DNA from: Streptomyces gardneri
GTDB lineage: Bacteria > Actinomycetota > Actinomycetes > Streptomycetales > Streptomycetaceae
Assembly: GCF_006539185.1 (NCBI RefSeq)
Contig: NZ_BJMN01000016.1
Location: 1-64,000 of the forward strand
DNA length: 64,000 nucleotides
Direction of reading: 5' to 3'
Numbering within the stretch: position 1 is the first letter of the stretch; the number at the start of each line of letters is the position of its first letter. A program made the translations under genes and the position numbers. The notes under the pieces were generated by a model. The model saw only the letters and a program-made list of their open reading frames with translations, made no database searches and had not been told where the DNA came from. Of the stretch, positions 53,333-62,782 are shown in pieces.

Positions 53333-54589
53333 ATGAACCGGCGCAGCATCGCGGTGGTCGGGTCGGGAGTGGCGGGCCTGACCGCCGGGCACGTGCTTTC
53401 GCGGGACTACGACGTGGTCCTGTACGAGGCGGACTCCCGGCTCGGGGGCCACGCGCACACCCATGAACTCCCGACCGGAGCGGGTGGCACCGTGCGCGTG
53501 GACACCGGCTTCATCGTCCACAACGAGCGCACCTACCCGTACCTTCTGAGGCTTTTCCGTGAGCTCGGGGTAGCCACCCAGGACTCCGAGATGAGCATGT
53601 CCGTGCGATGCGACGGCTGTGGCCTCGAGTACGCGGGCGCTCGCGGCTCCCGCGGGCTGCTCGGCGGCGGGAACCTGCGCCGCCCCCGCCATCTGCGGAT
53701 GCTCGCCGACGTACCCCGCTTCCATCGGGCCGCGCGACGGCTGCTCGCCTCCGGGGACGACACCCGGACTCTCGGTGCGTTCCTGCGACACGGCGGATTC
53801 TCCCCGTACTTCGTCGGCCACTTCGCCGTCCCGCTCGTCTCCGCCGTCTGGTCCTGCGCCCCGGACACCGCACTGCGGTACCCGGCGGTCTACCTCTTCC
53901 GCTTCCTCGACCACCACGGGCTGCTCTCGGTCACCGGTTCGCCCCGGTGGAAGACCGTGACCGGGGGCTCGTCGGCCTACGTCGACAAGGTGGCCAAGCG
54001 CCTCGCCTCCGTCCGCCCCGCCATGCCCGTGCGGACGATCGAGCGCGGACCCGCCCACGCGCGCGTGACCACCGAGGACGGCCACTCCGAGGTGCACGCG
54101 GCCGTCGTCGTGGCCGTCCATCCCGACCAGGCCCTGCGGATGCTCGTGGACGCCACGCCCGAAGAGCGTCGCGTCCTCGGAGCGTTCACCTATTCCCGTA
54201 ACCCCGCCGTGCTGCACCGGGACGCCACCGTCCTGCCGCGCTCACCCCACGCGCGGGCCTCCTGGAACTACTGGCTCCCGTCCTGCACGGCACGCCCCGG
54301 GGCCGTCCAGGTGAGCTACGACATGACCAGGCTCCAGCGCCTCGCGGCGCCCGAGCCGCACCTCGTGACCCTCAACCCCGACGGGCGCGTCGACGAGAGC
54401 ACCGTGCTCGCCCGGATGGTGTACGAGCATCCCGTCTACACCCCCCGTTCGGTCGCCGCCCAGCGCGAACTCCCCGGCCTCGCCACGTCCGTCACAGCCT
54501 TCGCCGGCGCCTACCACGGCTGGGGCTTCCACGAGGACGGCTGCCGCTCCGGTGTCGCGGCCGCCCGGGCCCTGGGGGTGAACTGGTGA
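53333..54589 (+). CDS. FAD-dependent oxidoreductase (NAD/FAD-binding, amine-oxidase-like)
   Basis: 418 aa from ATG at 53333 with a strong AGGGGGGCAGG site. Dinucleotide-binding motif IAVVGSGVAGLTAGHVL at the N-terminus, ELPTGAGGTVRVDTGFIVHN, HHGLLSVTGSPRWKTVTGGS and the C-terminal AFAGAYHGWGFHEDGCRSGV are the marks of the family found beside DUF1365 and CFA-synthase genes in many bacteria. Cytosolic or membrane-associated. Likely desaturates or oxidises fatty-acyl chains. First gene of a coupled operon; a GTGA overlap links it to the next gene. Confidence 0.9.
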   Translation: MNRRSIAVVGSGVAGLTAGHVLSRDYDVVLYEADSRLGGHAHTHELPTGAGGTVRVDTGFIVHNERTYPYLLRLFRELGVATQDSEMSMSVRCDGCGLEYAGARGSRGLLGGGNLRRPRHLRMLADVPRFHRAARRLLASGDDTRTLGAFLRHGGFSPYFVGHFAVPLVSAVWSCAPDTALRYPAVYLFRFLDHHGLLSVTGSPRWKTVTGGSSAYVDKVAKRLASVRPAMPVRTIERGPAHARVTTEDGHSEVHAAVVVAVHPDQALRMLVDATPEERRVLGAFTYSRNPAVLHRDATVLPRSPHARASWNYWLPSCTARPGAVQVSYDMTRLQRLAAPEPHLVTLNPDGRVDESTVLARMVYEHPVYTPRSVAAQRELPGLATSVTAFAGAYHGWGFHEDGCRSGVAAARALGVNW

Positions 54590-55338
54590 CGTCCGCCGGC
54601 ACTGTCCCTCCGGTCCCCGCGCTGTACACCTGCGAGGTCGCGCACACACGCGTGCACCCGGTACGCCATTCGCTGCGCCGGCGCACCTACCTCTGGCTCG
54701 TCGACCTCGATGCCCTGCCGTCGCTGCCACGTCTCCTCCGACCCCTCGCCCGCTTCGACGCCCGCGACCACTTCGGTGGCCGGGCTCCCACCATCCGTGC
54801 CGGCCTCGATGCCTACCTGGCGTCCCGCGGCGTACGGGATGCCGACGGCCGGGTTCTGATGCTGGCCCACGCCCGCGTCCTCAACCACGTCTTCAACCCG
54901 CTCACGCTGTACTGGTGTCACGACAAGGCCGGCCGCCCCGTCTGCGTCGTGGCCGAGGTGCACAACACGTACGGCGGGCGGCACTGCTACCTGCTGCGGC
55001 CCGACGCCGGCGGACGCGCCGACGTCGCCAAGGACTTCTACGTCTCACCGTTCTTCGACGTCGAGGGCTCCTACCGGATGCGGTTGCCGCTCCCCGGGGA
55101 GCACGTCGATCTCACCGTCCAAGTGCGGCTCGGGGACGGGAGCCGGCCGCTCACCGCCACCGTCCGGGGCCGGTACCACCCTGCCGACGCACGCGGTCTG
55201 CTGACCGCCGCGCTCCGCCACCCCTGGTCCACCGCGGCCGTCAGCGTCAGCATCCGCTGGCACGGAATCCGGCTGTACCTCAAGGGACTTCCCGTCTGTC
55301 CGCGCCCTGCTCCGCCCACCCGACAAGGCATGCTGTGA
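54586..55338 (+). CDS. DUF1365 family protein
   Basis: 250 aa, GTG at 54586 overlapping the previous stop (GTGA). Signature segments YTCEVAHTRVHPVRHSLRRR, LMLAHARVLNHVFNPLTLYW, VAEVHNTYGGRHCYLL and KDFYVSPFFDVEGSYRMRL are diagnostic of DUF1365. The biochemical role of the family is unknown, but it is almost always placed between an FAD oxidoreductase and a CFA synthase, as here. Ends in a GTGA overlap with the next gene. Confidence 0.92.
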   Translation: MTSAGTVPPVPALYTCEVAHTRVHPVRHSLRRRTYLWLVDLDALPSLPRLLRPLARFDARDHFGGRAPTIRAGLDAYLASRGVRDADGRVLMLAHARVLNHVFNPLTLYWCHDKAGRPVCVVAEVHNTYGGRHCYLLRPDAGGRADVAKDFYVSPFFDVEGSYRMRLPLPGEHVDLTVQVRLGDGSRPLTATVRGRYHPADARGLLTAALRHPWSTAAVSVSIRWHGIRLYLKGLPVCPRPAPPTRQGML

Positions 55339-56645
55339 CTCTTTCCATCTCGCCGGACGCACCCGTCGGCGCGACCGGGCGCCGCCCATCCGTCGATCTG
55401 AAGCGCTGGCCCGACGTCGCGCTCCTTCCACGCGCCTCCGCCCTGCGCACAGCCATCGCCCGACGTCTCGTCGAACGCGCACTGGCCCGCTTGCCGTTGC
55501 GGATACGCCACGGTGACGGGCACGGGCGCGTTCCCCGGCCCTGCACCCCCCAGGACGGCGAGCCGACCCTGACCCTGCACGACCCGGCGGCCTTCCACCG
55601 GCGGATCGGCGCCGACGGCCTCATCGGTTTCGGCGAGTCCTACATGGCCGGCGAATGGGACAGCGACGACCTCGTCGGCCTGCTCACCGTGCTCGCCGCC
55701 CACGTCGACGACCTGGTACCGGCGCCGCTGCGCCGGCTCCGCGGGCTCTGGGCACACCGCCGGCCGCTCCGGGACCGCAGCACCGTCGAAGGCGCGCGCG
55801 ACAACATCCACCGGCACTACGACCTGTCGAACGAGCTGTTCGCGCTCTTCCTGGATCCGAGCCTGACGTACTCCTCGGCCGTGTTCGACACCCTCCCCGC
55901 GACACCGGACGCGCTGGCTGCGGCGCAGCACGGCAAGATCGACCGGTTGCTCGACCTCGCGGGCGTCGGCCCAGGAACACGGCTCCTGGAGATCGGCACC
56001 GGCTGGGGCGAACTCGCGGTCAGGGCCGCGACACGCGGCGCCCACGTCCTGACCATCACGCTCTCCGAGGAGCAGCGCGACCTCGCGCTGCGCCGGATCG
56101 ACGACGCGGGGGTGGCCGGGCGGGTGACGGTCGAACTGCGCGACTACCGTGAGGTCGAGGGCCGGTTCGACGCCGTCGTCAGCGTCGAGATGATCGAGGC
56201 GGTCGGCGCCGAGTTCTGGCCCGCGTACTTCACCGCCCTGCGACGACTCCTCGCCCCCGGCGGCAGCGTGGCCGTCCAGGCCATCACGATGCCGCACGAC
56301 CGGATGCTCGCCACCGCCCGGACGCATACGTGGATCAGCAAGTACGTCTTCCCCGGTGGCCTCATCCCCTCACTGGACGCCATCGCCCGCGAGAGTGCCG
56401 CCGCCGGCCTGGACATCACCCACGACACCGGATTCGCCGACCACTACGCCGAAACGCTCCGCCTGTGGCGCGAACGCTTCGTCAAGCAGCCGGACGCGGT
56501 CGACGCACTCGGCTTCGACCGGACCTTCCGCCGGATGTGGGAGCTGTATCTCGCCTACTCGGAGGCCGGGTTCCGTTCGTACTACCTCGATGTGCGGCAG
56601 CTGCGGCTGGTCGCCACCGGCCAGGACACGGAGGCCTCGTGGTGA
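55335..56645 (+). CDS. Cyclopropane-fatty-acyl-phospholipid synthase family methyltransferase
   Basis: 436 aa from GTG at 55335 (GTGA overlap). Residues 75-150 form the family's N-terminal lipid-binding region (GADGLIGFGESYMAGEWDSD), then IHRHYDLSNELFALFLDPSL (156-175), SAM motif LLEIGTGWGELAVRAA (217-232) and YVFPGGLIPSLDAI further on. It transfers a methyl(ene) group from SAM to a double bond of a membrane phospholipid acyl chain, giving a cyclopropane, methyl branch or furan precursor. Longer than E. coli Cfa because of a basic N-terminal extension. Confidence 0.92.
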   Translation: MTLSISPDAPVGATGRRPSVDLKRWPDVALLPRASALRTAIARRLVERALARLPLRIRHGDGHGRVPRPCTPQDGEPTLTLHDPAAFHRRIGADGLIGFGESYMAGEWDSDDLVGLLTVLAAHVDDLVPAPLRRLRGLWAHRRPLRDRSTVEGARDNIHRHYDLSNELFALFLDPSLTYSSAVFDTLPATPDALAAAQHGKIDRLLDLAGVGPGTRLLEIGTGWGELAVRAATRGAHVLTITLSEEQRDLALRRIDDAGVAGRVTVELRDYREVEGRFDAVVSVEMIEAVGAEFWPAYFTALRRLLAPGGSVAVQAITMPHDRMLATARTHTWISKYVFPGGLIPSLDAIARESAAAGLDITHDTGFADHYAETLRLWRERFVKQPDAVDALGFDRTFRRMWELYLAYSEAGFRSYYLDVRQLRLVATGQDTEASW

Positions 56646-57457
56646 ACGGATCCGCCTTCGCCGTCAACCTGGCCGCCTCGGCCGGCGCGGCCCTCGCGGT
56701 CATGCTGGTCACCTTCGCCGTGGCCCTGGTGAAGGGGGTCCACCGGATCGTCGACGTCGCCTGGGGCCTCGCCTTCACCACCGTCGCGCTCGTCACCTGG
56801 GCGCTCTCCACCGGATACGGGGACGACGCCCGGCGCCTCGCCGTCACACTGGCGACCTGCCTGTGGGGCCTGCGGCTCGCGGTCCACATCGCCCGCAGGG
56901 GACGCGGCCACGGCGAGGACCCCCGTTACGCACGGATGCTCGCCCGCGCCCCGGGCAGCCCGGCCCTCTACGCCCTGCGCAAGGTCTACCTCCTCCAAGG
57001 CGTCCTGGTCTGGCTCGTCTCCCTCCCCGTCCAGGCCGCCGCGTACCTTCCCGAGGGAGTGGACGTTCTTCTGGTCACCGGCCTGGTGCTGTGGGCCGTG
57101 GGCGTGACCTTCGAGGCCGTGGGCGACCACCAGCTGGCCCGCTTCAAGGCCGATCCCGCCCACCGTGGACGCGTCATGGACCAGGGGCTCTGGAGCTGGA
57201 CCCGGCACCCCAATTACTTCGGCGACTTCCTGGTCTGGTGGGGCCTGTACCTGACCGCGTGCGCGAGTTGGCCCACCGCGGCACTCACCCTCGTATCGCC
57301 CCTGGTGATGAGCGGACTCCTCATCTTCGGGAGCGGTAAGCGGCTGTTGGACGCCCACATGGCCGACCGCCCCGGCTGGTCGGCCTACGAGGCCCGGACG
57401 AGTGGCTTCTTCCCGCGTCCGCCGCGTCGCGTGACGAGCCGGACGGACCCCCGGTGA
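56642..57457 (+). CDS. DUF1295 membrane protein (steroid-reductase/ICMT-like)
   Basis: 271 aa, GTG at 56642 (GTGA overlap; GTG at 56639 also possible). Seven or so transmembrane helices and the DUF1295 signature MDQGLWSWTRHPNYFGDFLV followed by WWGLYL, shared with isoprenylcysteine methyltransferases and steroid 5-alpha-reductases. A membrane enzyme acting on a lipid, probably a reductase or methyltransferase, consistent with the CFA-type enzyme just upstream. Confidence 0.9.
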   Translation: MNGSAFAVNLAASAGAALAVMLVTFAVALVKGVHRIVDVAWGLAFTTVALVTWALSTGYGDDARRLAVTLATCLWGLRLAVHIARRGRGHGEDPRYARMLARAPGSPALYALRKVYLLQGVLVWLVSLPVQAAAYLPEGVDVLLVTGLVLWAVGVTFEAVGDHQLARFKADPAHRGRVMDQGLWSWTRHPNYFGDFLVWWGLYLTACASWPTAALTLVSPLVMSGLLIFGSGKRLLDAHMADRPGWSAYEARTSGFFPRPPRRVTSRTDPR

Positions 57458-58107
57458 CGTCCCCGGCCCGGGGTGTCCGCCGGGGTGACAGAGGCATCCT
57501 GGACGCTGTGGTTGCCCCCGCCGTCCCCACCGCGGCCGTACTCCTCCTGCACGGCGGGCGCTCCGAGGGCCTGGGGCCGCCGCCGCTGGTCAACATGCCC
57601 GCGCTGCGCATACGCCCGTTCGCGGCCGACCTCAGGCGTGCGCTCGCCGAGCGGGACGTACTCGTCGCGATGGTCCGGTACCGCCACCGGGGCTGGAACG
57701 GGGTACGCGCCGACGCGGCCCGGGACGCCGAGGCCGCCCTCGCGGTGGTGTTGCGGACCGCGGGGGACGTCCCGGTCGCCCTCGTCGGACATTCGATGGG
57801 CGCCCGGGCCGCGCTGCGCGCGGCGGGTCACCCGGTGGTCCGGGGCGTGGTCGGCCTGGCCCCTTGGTGCCCGCCGGGGGAGCCCGTCGAGCATCTCGTC
57901 GGGTGCCGGATCCACCTCCTGCATGACGAGGCCGACCGGGTCACCTCCGCGCGGGAGACCTGGGAGTTCGTCCGCCGCGCAGGCGCGGTCGGCGCGCACG
58001 CCGAGGGGATCGTCATGCGGCGCGGAGGGCACGCGATGCTCCGCGGTGCCGCCGACTGGCAGCGCCGCACCACGGAACTCGTCGTCGCACTGCTGGTCAC
58101 CCCGTAA
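57454..58107 (+). CDS. Alpha/beta hydrolase (dienelactone-hydrolase-like)
   Basis: 217 aa, GTG at 57454 (GTGA overlap). Oxyanion/strand VPTAAVLLLHGGRSEG, nucleophile LVGHSMGARAAL, acid in IHLLHDEADRVT and His in RRGGHAMLRGA. No signal peptide. As last gene of the operon it may trim or recycle acyl chains. Last of the five coupled genes; a convergent SDR follows after 52 bp. Confidence 0.85.
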   Translation: MTSPARGVRRGDRGILDAVVAPAVPTAAVLLLHGGRSEGLGPPPLVNMPALRIRPFAADLRRALAERDVLVAMVRYRHRGWNGVRADAARDAEAALAVVLRTAGDVPVALVGHSMGARAALRAAGHPVVRGVVGLAPWCPPGEPVEHLVGCRIHLLHDEADRVTSARETWEFVRRAGAVGAHAEGIVMRRGGHAMLRGAADWQRRTTELVVALLVTP

Positions 58108-58159
58108 CAGGCCGGGTGACCCGGCGAACGGGGGCCGGTCTGACGTCGGCCCTGCCGAT

Positions 58160-58825
58160 TCAGCGGCCCAGCGCGTGGAGGATCGGGAGGACAATGTGCT
58201 CGTGTACGGCCTCCACCGGGTCCGAGCCAGGGCGCAGCGCCGGGGCGGTACCCACTGCCGGGTGAGCGGCGAAAGCGGTGTCCAGATGCGGCATCCGAAC
58301 GTCCATGACTTCGAGGCGATCACGACGGGCCTCGCGCCCGGCCACACCGAGCCAGGTGGCGAGAGCCGCTTTCGCCGCTGCGTAGTCGGCCATGCCCCGT
58401 GCGGGGCGGTCCACGATCTCGCCCGTGACCACGGCCACGACGCCCCCCGGGGACAGCACCCCCAGGGATCCCCTGACGACAGCCATCGGTGCCAGGGCGT
58501 TCACGGTGAACAGGTGCTCGGCCGACGTGTCCGGCACCTCGACGGCGGATCCGAAGCCGGCTACGCCGATGGCCACCACCAGCACGTCGAGCCCACCGAG
58601 CGTTGCCTTGGCCCACGGGGCCAGCTGGGCGCAGCTGTCCAGGTCGTGCGCCTCGAAGGTCCGCCAGGGGCTCCCGCCGAGCGCCGAAGCGCGTTCCTTG
58701 AGCCGGTCACGGTTTCGGCCGGCCAGAGCGGTCGCGGCGCCGCTCTCGGCCAACTGTCCGGCGGTCTGTCCGCCGATGGCACCGGTGGCGCCGACCACGA
58801 GGACCCCGGCTTCGACGACATCCAT
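58160..58825 (-). CDS. Short-chain dehydrogenase/reductase
   Basis: 221 aa. Start at 58825 (MDVVEAGVLVVGATGAIGGQ), placed 7 bases after GAAGGAG; the ATG at 58831 is too close to that site. Features: GATGAIGG nucleotide loop, AGRNRDRLKERASAL (acidic/basic NADP specificity region), DVLVVAIGVAGFGS, and YAAAKAAL for the YxxxK pair. Slightly short for the family. Convergent with the lipid operon. Confidence 0.87.
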   Translation of the reverse strand: MDVVEAGVLVVGATGAIGGQTAGQLAESGAATALAGRNRDRLKERASALGGSPWRTFEAHDLDSCAQLAPWAKATLGGLDVLVVAIGVAGFGSAVEVPDTSAEHLFTVNALAPMAVVRGSLGVLSPGGVVAVVTGEIVDRPARGMADYAAAKAALATWLGVAGREARRDRLEVMDVRMPHLDTAFAAHPAVGTAPALRPGSDPVEAVHEHIVLPILHALGR

Positions 58826-59009
58826 GGTCATGCTCCTTCGCGTGGGGGCTGCCATCTCTCCTTCGCTGGTTCGGCTGTTCCCGGATGCGCCACCACCCAC
58901 CACGCGGGCGCCGCGACTCCGCCGGGCGCGAGGTCACGACGACGGCAGCGCGAAGAGGGCGAGGGGCCGTGGCCGGATGGGGTGAGCCGTCGGCATGAGC
59001 CCCGCTGCT

Positions 59010-59525
59010 TCACCAGGCGCGTGAGGAGGGCGGGGTTTCGTCCTGGCGGGGATCGAGGGTGGCGCGTCCGGCGTCCGGATCCACCGTGAGGTAGCCGCGG
59101 GGCGCTGGGGGAGCCCCGAAGGTGACCTCCGGTGACGGCCCGGCGTGCGGTGCGGAGTACGGGTCGGCGTGAGGCGTGGCGTACGGCTCGACCCGCTGGC
59201 CGGCGCACGGTGTGGCCTGTGGTCCGGATGTGTTTCGCGGGGTGAACGCCGACCAGGCGGAGGACTGTTGCCCGGAGCGCTCACGGGGAAGCGGAGGCGG
59301 ACCGTCGGTCGGCTCCATTCCGGTCGGTATCCGGTCCTCGTCGGCCTCGGTCCCCCTGCCGAGGTGGTTGAGCAGGCAATCGAGCAGCACGGCCACCAGC
59401 ACCCCGGAAACGATCCCGGACCGACCGTCACCGCACGCCCGCTCGCGTCGAATCTGTGACGTGCCCCAGCGGTTCGGAGGCCCGCACGCACCGAACCCGG
59501 CGCCCCGTGCACTCGCCCGCTTCAC
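59010..59525 (-). CDS. Hypothetical protein with one hydrophobic segment
   Basis: 171 aa as an open frame. A probable membrane helix SGIVSGVLVAVLLDCLLNHL at residues ~36-55 is followed by a Pro-rich, low-complexity tail (PYATPHADPYSAPHAGPSPE). The first 35 residues are Arg/Gly-rich and may be non-coding. Function unknown. Confidence 0.35.
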   Translation of the reverse strand: MKRASARGAGFGACGPPNRWGTSQIRRERACGDGRSGIVSGVLVAVLLDCLLNHLGRGTEADEDRIPTGMEPTDGPPPLPRERSGQQSSAWSAFTPRNTSGPQATPCAGQRVEPYATPHADPYSAPHAGPSPEVTFGAPPAPRGYLTVDPDAGRATLDPRQDETPPSSRAW

Positions 59526-60069
59526 CCTGCTTGATCATCACGGCGTCGTACACGCAGTTCCCTGCCGCAGTTCTGTGACCTTCGCATCCAATCGCCCTCA
59601 GGCCGTCCCGGACCGGAGCACCCGTGCGTCCGGGCGTCACCGTACGCCAAGGCACCCGTGATGCCGGTCCGGGCCGGCCAGGAGCAGACCCCAGGAGAAG
59701 CCAGACCATGTACGAGCCCCAGAGGTCCCGAGTCCACCACGGCCCCCGACGCCGGGTCGGCTCCCATCAACCGTACGGCTGACGACAACGGAAGCCTCAC
59801 CAACATCGAGTCCACGGCGGACGTCCTCGCACTCGGGGAGATCGTCGACCGCAAGGCCGACGAGAAGTCGCTTGCCGCCACCCTGCGTGCGGACGGTCTC
59901 GGCACCGCTGTCAGCCGCAGGATGCGGTCAGCGATGGCCCCGGCGGCGACGCCAAGGAGGAGACGACGGTGCCTTGGGGGATGGGGGATCGCAGCTTCGG
60001 CGAGGCCTTGTCCAGCGCACGTGGGCACGTCAGACCTGAGCCGGTTCTGAGCCGGCCCTTGCTGCCGGC
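59526..60069. other. Gene-poor stretch
   Basis: A plus-strand frame (59658-60050) contains NRTADDNGSLTNIESTADVL then KADEKSLAATLRADGLGTAV, mildly protein-like, but ends in Arg-rich sequence and has no recognisable family. The rest holds nothing recognisable. Confidence 0.3.
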
Positions 60070-61329
60070 TCAGCGTCGAAGGACCCATTTCTGTACGGAC
60101 TCCAGGGGGCCTGTGGAGAAGTGGCGCAACCAGACGGTGGAGCCTGCCATGAGCACGAGGCACACCGCTGCCCATAGTCCCATCACCCACCACGGGTGGG
60201 CCGTGCCTCCAAGCCGCGCGGCGAGGCCGAGTCCGATGCCGTACGAGGCGACGACGCACAGCACGTTCTGGAGGACGTATCCCGACAGGGCGGTGCGGCC
60301 GACGTTGGCGAGGCCGATCGTGAGGGGTCCGGGGCGGCGCGCGCGATCCAGTGCGGCACCGATCAGACCGATGTAGCCGATGGCGACCAGCGGCGCTGCG
60401 CAGTAGCGACTCACCAGGAAGTAGGCCTCGCCACCGATGGCCGTCAGCACGGTGAGCGGGATGCCGAGTCCCAGGCCCCAGGCGAGCATCCGGCTCCGGA
60501 TGCGCCGGCCGGTGGCGTCGGCGCCGAACGCGCCCGCCCGCAGCAGCCGTACGCCGAGGAGGAAGAGGAACACGAGAAGGCCGAAGGAGAGGATCGGCTC
60601 GACGCGCAGCGCGATCGTGTTCTCCAGCCGGAAGGAGATCTGCTCCAGGTAGCTGCCCTCCGCGTAGAGGTCGACGACCTGCGGGGACACGGCATCCGCC
60701 GTTCCCTTGTCCTTCCCGTCGTCGGGTGCGGCGGCCAGTGCCACGGTCAGCAGACCCATCAGGGCCAGGTGCAGTCCGGCCGCCCACCACATGACACGTT
60801 GCTGTGTCCGTTCGGATCGGGTCAGGACGTGCGCCACGACCAGGGCGGTGACCGCGTATCCCATCAGCACGTCCCAGGCGAAGACGAGCACGAAGTGCAG
60901 GGTGCCTTCGGCGAACAGGAAAAGGGCCCGCCATCGGTAGCGGCCGGGCCATGGCTGTCCACGCTTCGCGGCGGAGTTGTATTGGATGGCCAGGCCGACG
61001 CCGAAGAGGATGGTCAGCATCGAGAGGAACTTGCCGTCCGCGAGGAGCCGGAAGACGCTTTCGGTCGCGGCCGGAAGAGATCCGAAGCCGGTTCCGCCGG
61101 TGCCCCCCGATTGCAGAACGCCCCACTCGGAGCCAGGACCGGTGAAGATCCAGACGTTGGTCATGAGTGTGCCGAGGATCGCGGCTCCGCGCAGGACGTC
61201 GAGCAGTGCCAGTCTGCCCTCGGTGGCGACGCCCCCGCTCTTGGCGGCTTCTGCCACAGGAGAGGTGGCGGGTTTCGTGCGAGGCAAGCCGGCGGGCGCC
61301 GAGGGGCCGGTGAGCGGTGTCTCGGTCAT
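60070..61329 (-). CDS. DUF418 family membrane protein
   Basis: 419 aa, ATG at 61329 with GGGGGC upstream; the longer open frame is rejected. About ten transmembrane helices. Family marks: LLDVLRGAAILGTLMTNVWI at the first helix, LFLFAEGTLHFVLVFAWDVL, and the C-terminal block GLANVGRTALSGYVLQNVLC, HPWWVMGLWAAVCL, SVQKWVLRR. DUF418 proteins (YeiB-like) are inner-membrane proteins of unknown transport or acyl-transfer function, related to acyltransferase 3. No partner. Confidence 0.92.
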   Translation of the reverse strand: MTETPLTGPSAPAGLPRTKPATSPVAEAAKSGGVATEGRLALLDVLRGAAILGTLMTNVWIFTGPGSEWGVLQSGGTGGTGFGSLPAATESVFRLLADGKFLSMLTILFGVGLAIQYNSAAKRGQPWPGRYRWRALFLFAEGTLHFVLVFAWDVLMGYAVTALVVAHVLTRSERTQQRVMWWAAGLHLALMGLLTVALAAAPDDGKDKGTADAVSPQVVDLYAEGSYLEQISFRLENTIALRVEPILSFGLLVFLFLLGVRLLRAGAFGADATGRRIRSRMLAWGLGLGIPLTVLTAIGGEAYFLVSRYCAAPLVAIGYIGLIGAALDRARRPGPLTIGLANVGRTALSGYVLQNVLCVVASYGIGLGLAARLGGTAHPWWVMGLWAAVCLVLMAGSTVWLRHFSTGPLESVQKWVLRR

Positions 61330-61939
61330 GCCCCCATTTTCGAGGTTCGCGGTTCGGAGCTCGTCGTGTTCACGGACGACCTCGTTCTCGGTCGAACGAT
61401 GTAGGGGGGAGCCAGGGGCGGTCATCCCGTTGGGTGAACGCAGAGGTCGCACTCTCTCGTCCGCCGCCGCTCGGTCCAGAGGCTCGGCTTCCCACTCTGC
61501 CCGCACCGCCAGGCAAGGCCAACCGTCACCGTCAACTCGCCAGGAGATCCTCACCATTGGCGCCGCCACGTGAACACCAGCGAGATCCGTGCGCCGGAAG
61601 CGAGGGCCTGACGCCGGCAACGGACCCGACCTTGCGGCCTGGCCCCGTGCCCGTAGGCCTGTTGCGGTCTCGGTCGGGGCCGGGCGAGCCGAGCACCGAG
61701 GTGGACACCGGCGAGCGCCCGCCGGACGAGAGCCGGGCCTGTACGAGAGGAGCGTCTCGCTCGCTGCGCGCAGGGTCTCCGTCCGCGTCCTCTCTCCCAG
61801 TACGGTTGCTGCCTCGTACTCGCCGCGGAGGCAGCGGACCACTCCGAGACACCGGCACAGCTTCGCCATGACGTCGGCCGGCGCCGCGATCGCCTGCATG
61901 TACTTTTCCAGGGCGAGTTGGTGCGGTAGTTCCACGCGA
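61330..61939. other. Gene-poor stretch with a broken fragment
   Basis: The minus strand near 61745-61935 reads LALEKYMQAIAAPADVMAKL then CLGVVRCLRGEYEAATVLGE, which looks like part of a helical (TPR-like) protein; I cannot name it. It is fused at 61939 to an IS5 N-terminal relic. No intact gene. Confidence 0.35.
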
Positions 61940-62039
61940 TGGCCTCGAGCGTTCGGCGATGATCAGCCCACTGCCGTCCACACACCGGATCGGCCGGCAT
62001 CAGCGGCTCGATCCGGCCCCGCATCGCATCAGTGATCAC
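61940..62039 (-). pseudogene. N-terminal relic of an IS5-family transposase
   Basis: GTG at 62039 begins VITDAMRGRIEPLMPADPVC, RQWADHRRTLEAIAWNYRTN then SPW, the conserved N-terminus of IS5-type transposases. The sequence is cut at the Trp codon and continues as unrelated DNA. Confidence 0.7.
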
Positions 62040-62146
62040 TAATTAGGCAGACCAGACACATCCGATCAACTGACCAACCCCTCAAAGGGGCACGCGCTAG
62101 CTAGGAGACCCCAGCCGGCTGCTCCCGCGGGGCAGCCGGGCGCTGG

Positions 62147-62782
62147 TCAGATAGTGACCGGGCCGTGGGCGGTGGCGAACTCGACCGAGATCAGGCCCGG
62201 TTCCTCATCCTCGACCCAGTTGACGTCGATCTGCTCGAGGGGGTGATCGGCCGGTTCGCCGAGGAATTCGGCGATGGAAGCGGCGTCGCCGGCGATGGAG
62301 ACCCCGTGGATGGTGGTGGAGGTGCGCGGGTCGGCACTCGGGCGCTCCTCGATGGGGACCAACCACTCAAGGAAGTAGGGCAGTTGCGGGTCCTCCAGCA
62401 GTTCCAGCAGGCCGATCTGCTTCCACTTCAGGTCGAACCCGTCGGGGCGGACACGGTGGCCCTCGGTCGAGGTGCGGCCGAGGCGGGCCTCGACCGGGAC
62501 CATGTCGTCGACGGAGACCACCCAACCGAGCCAGCCGCCGCCCTCGGCGGCACGGCGCGCGACCGCCTGGCCGAAGGGTGCGCGGTCGGCGGCGGGGTGG
62601 TCGAGTGTGGTGACGACCTCGACGTAGGTGCCGCCGCTCAGCGGGAGAATGAAATTGCGGGTGCCGAACCGCGGGTGCACGCCCCCGTCGACGAACCCGG
62701 CGCCAAGGGCCGATCCAATCCGTTGGACAGTCGAGACGAAGCTGTCGCGGGCCACTGCATAGGACACGTGATCAAGTCGCAC
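62147..62782 (-). CDS. VOC/glyoxalase-like family protein
   Basis: 211 aa from GTG at 62782 (VRLDHVSYAVARDSFVSTVQ). Pattern of the Glyoxalase_3/PF13468 type: LDHVSYAV metal-ligand His, GGVHPRFGTRNFILPLSGGT, YVEVVTTLDHPAAD with the ligand Glu and a second half ending VEFATAHGPVTI. Cytosolic, function unknown. A longer open frame begins at 62812 but the extra residues are not typical. Confidence 0.85.
   Translation of the reverse strand: MRLDHVSYAVARDSFVSTVQRIGSALGAGFVDGGVHPRFGTRNFILPLSGGTYVEVVTTLDHPAADRAPFGQAVARRAAEGGGWLGWVVSVDDMVPVEARLGRTSTEGHRVRPDGFDLKWKQIGLLELLEDPQLPYFLEWLVPIEERPSADPRTSTTIHGVSIAGDAASIAEFLGEPADHPLEQIDVNWVEDEEPGLISVEFATAHGPVTI

Noticed and set aside
52990..53349. Minus-strand 119-residue frame ahead of the lipid operon
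   Set aside because: Overlaps the probable promoter, has no ribosome site or motif and is Arg/Pro-rich.
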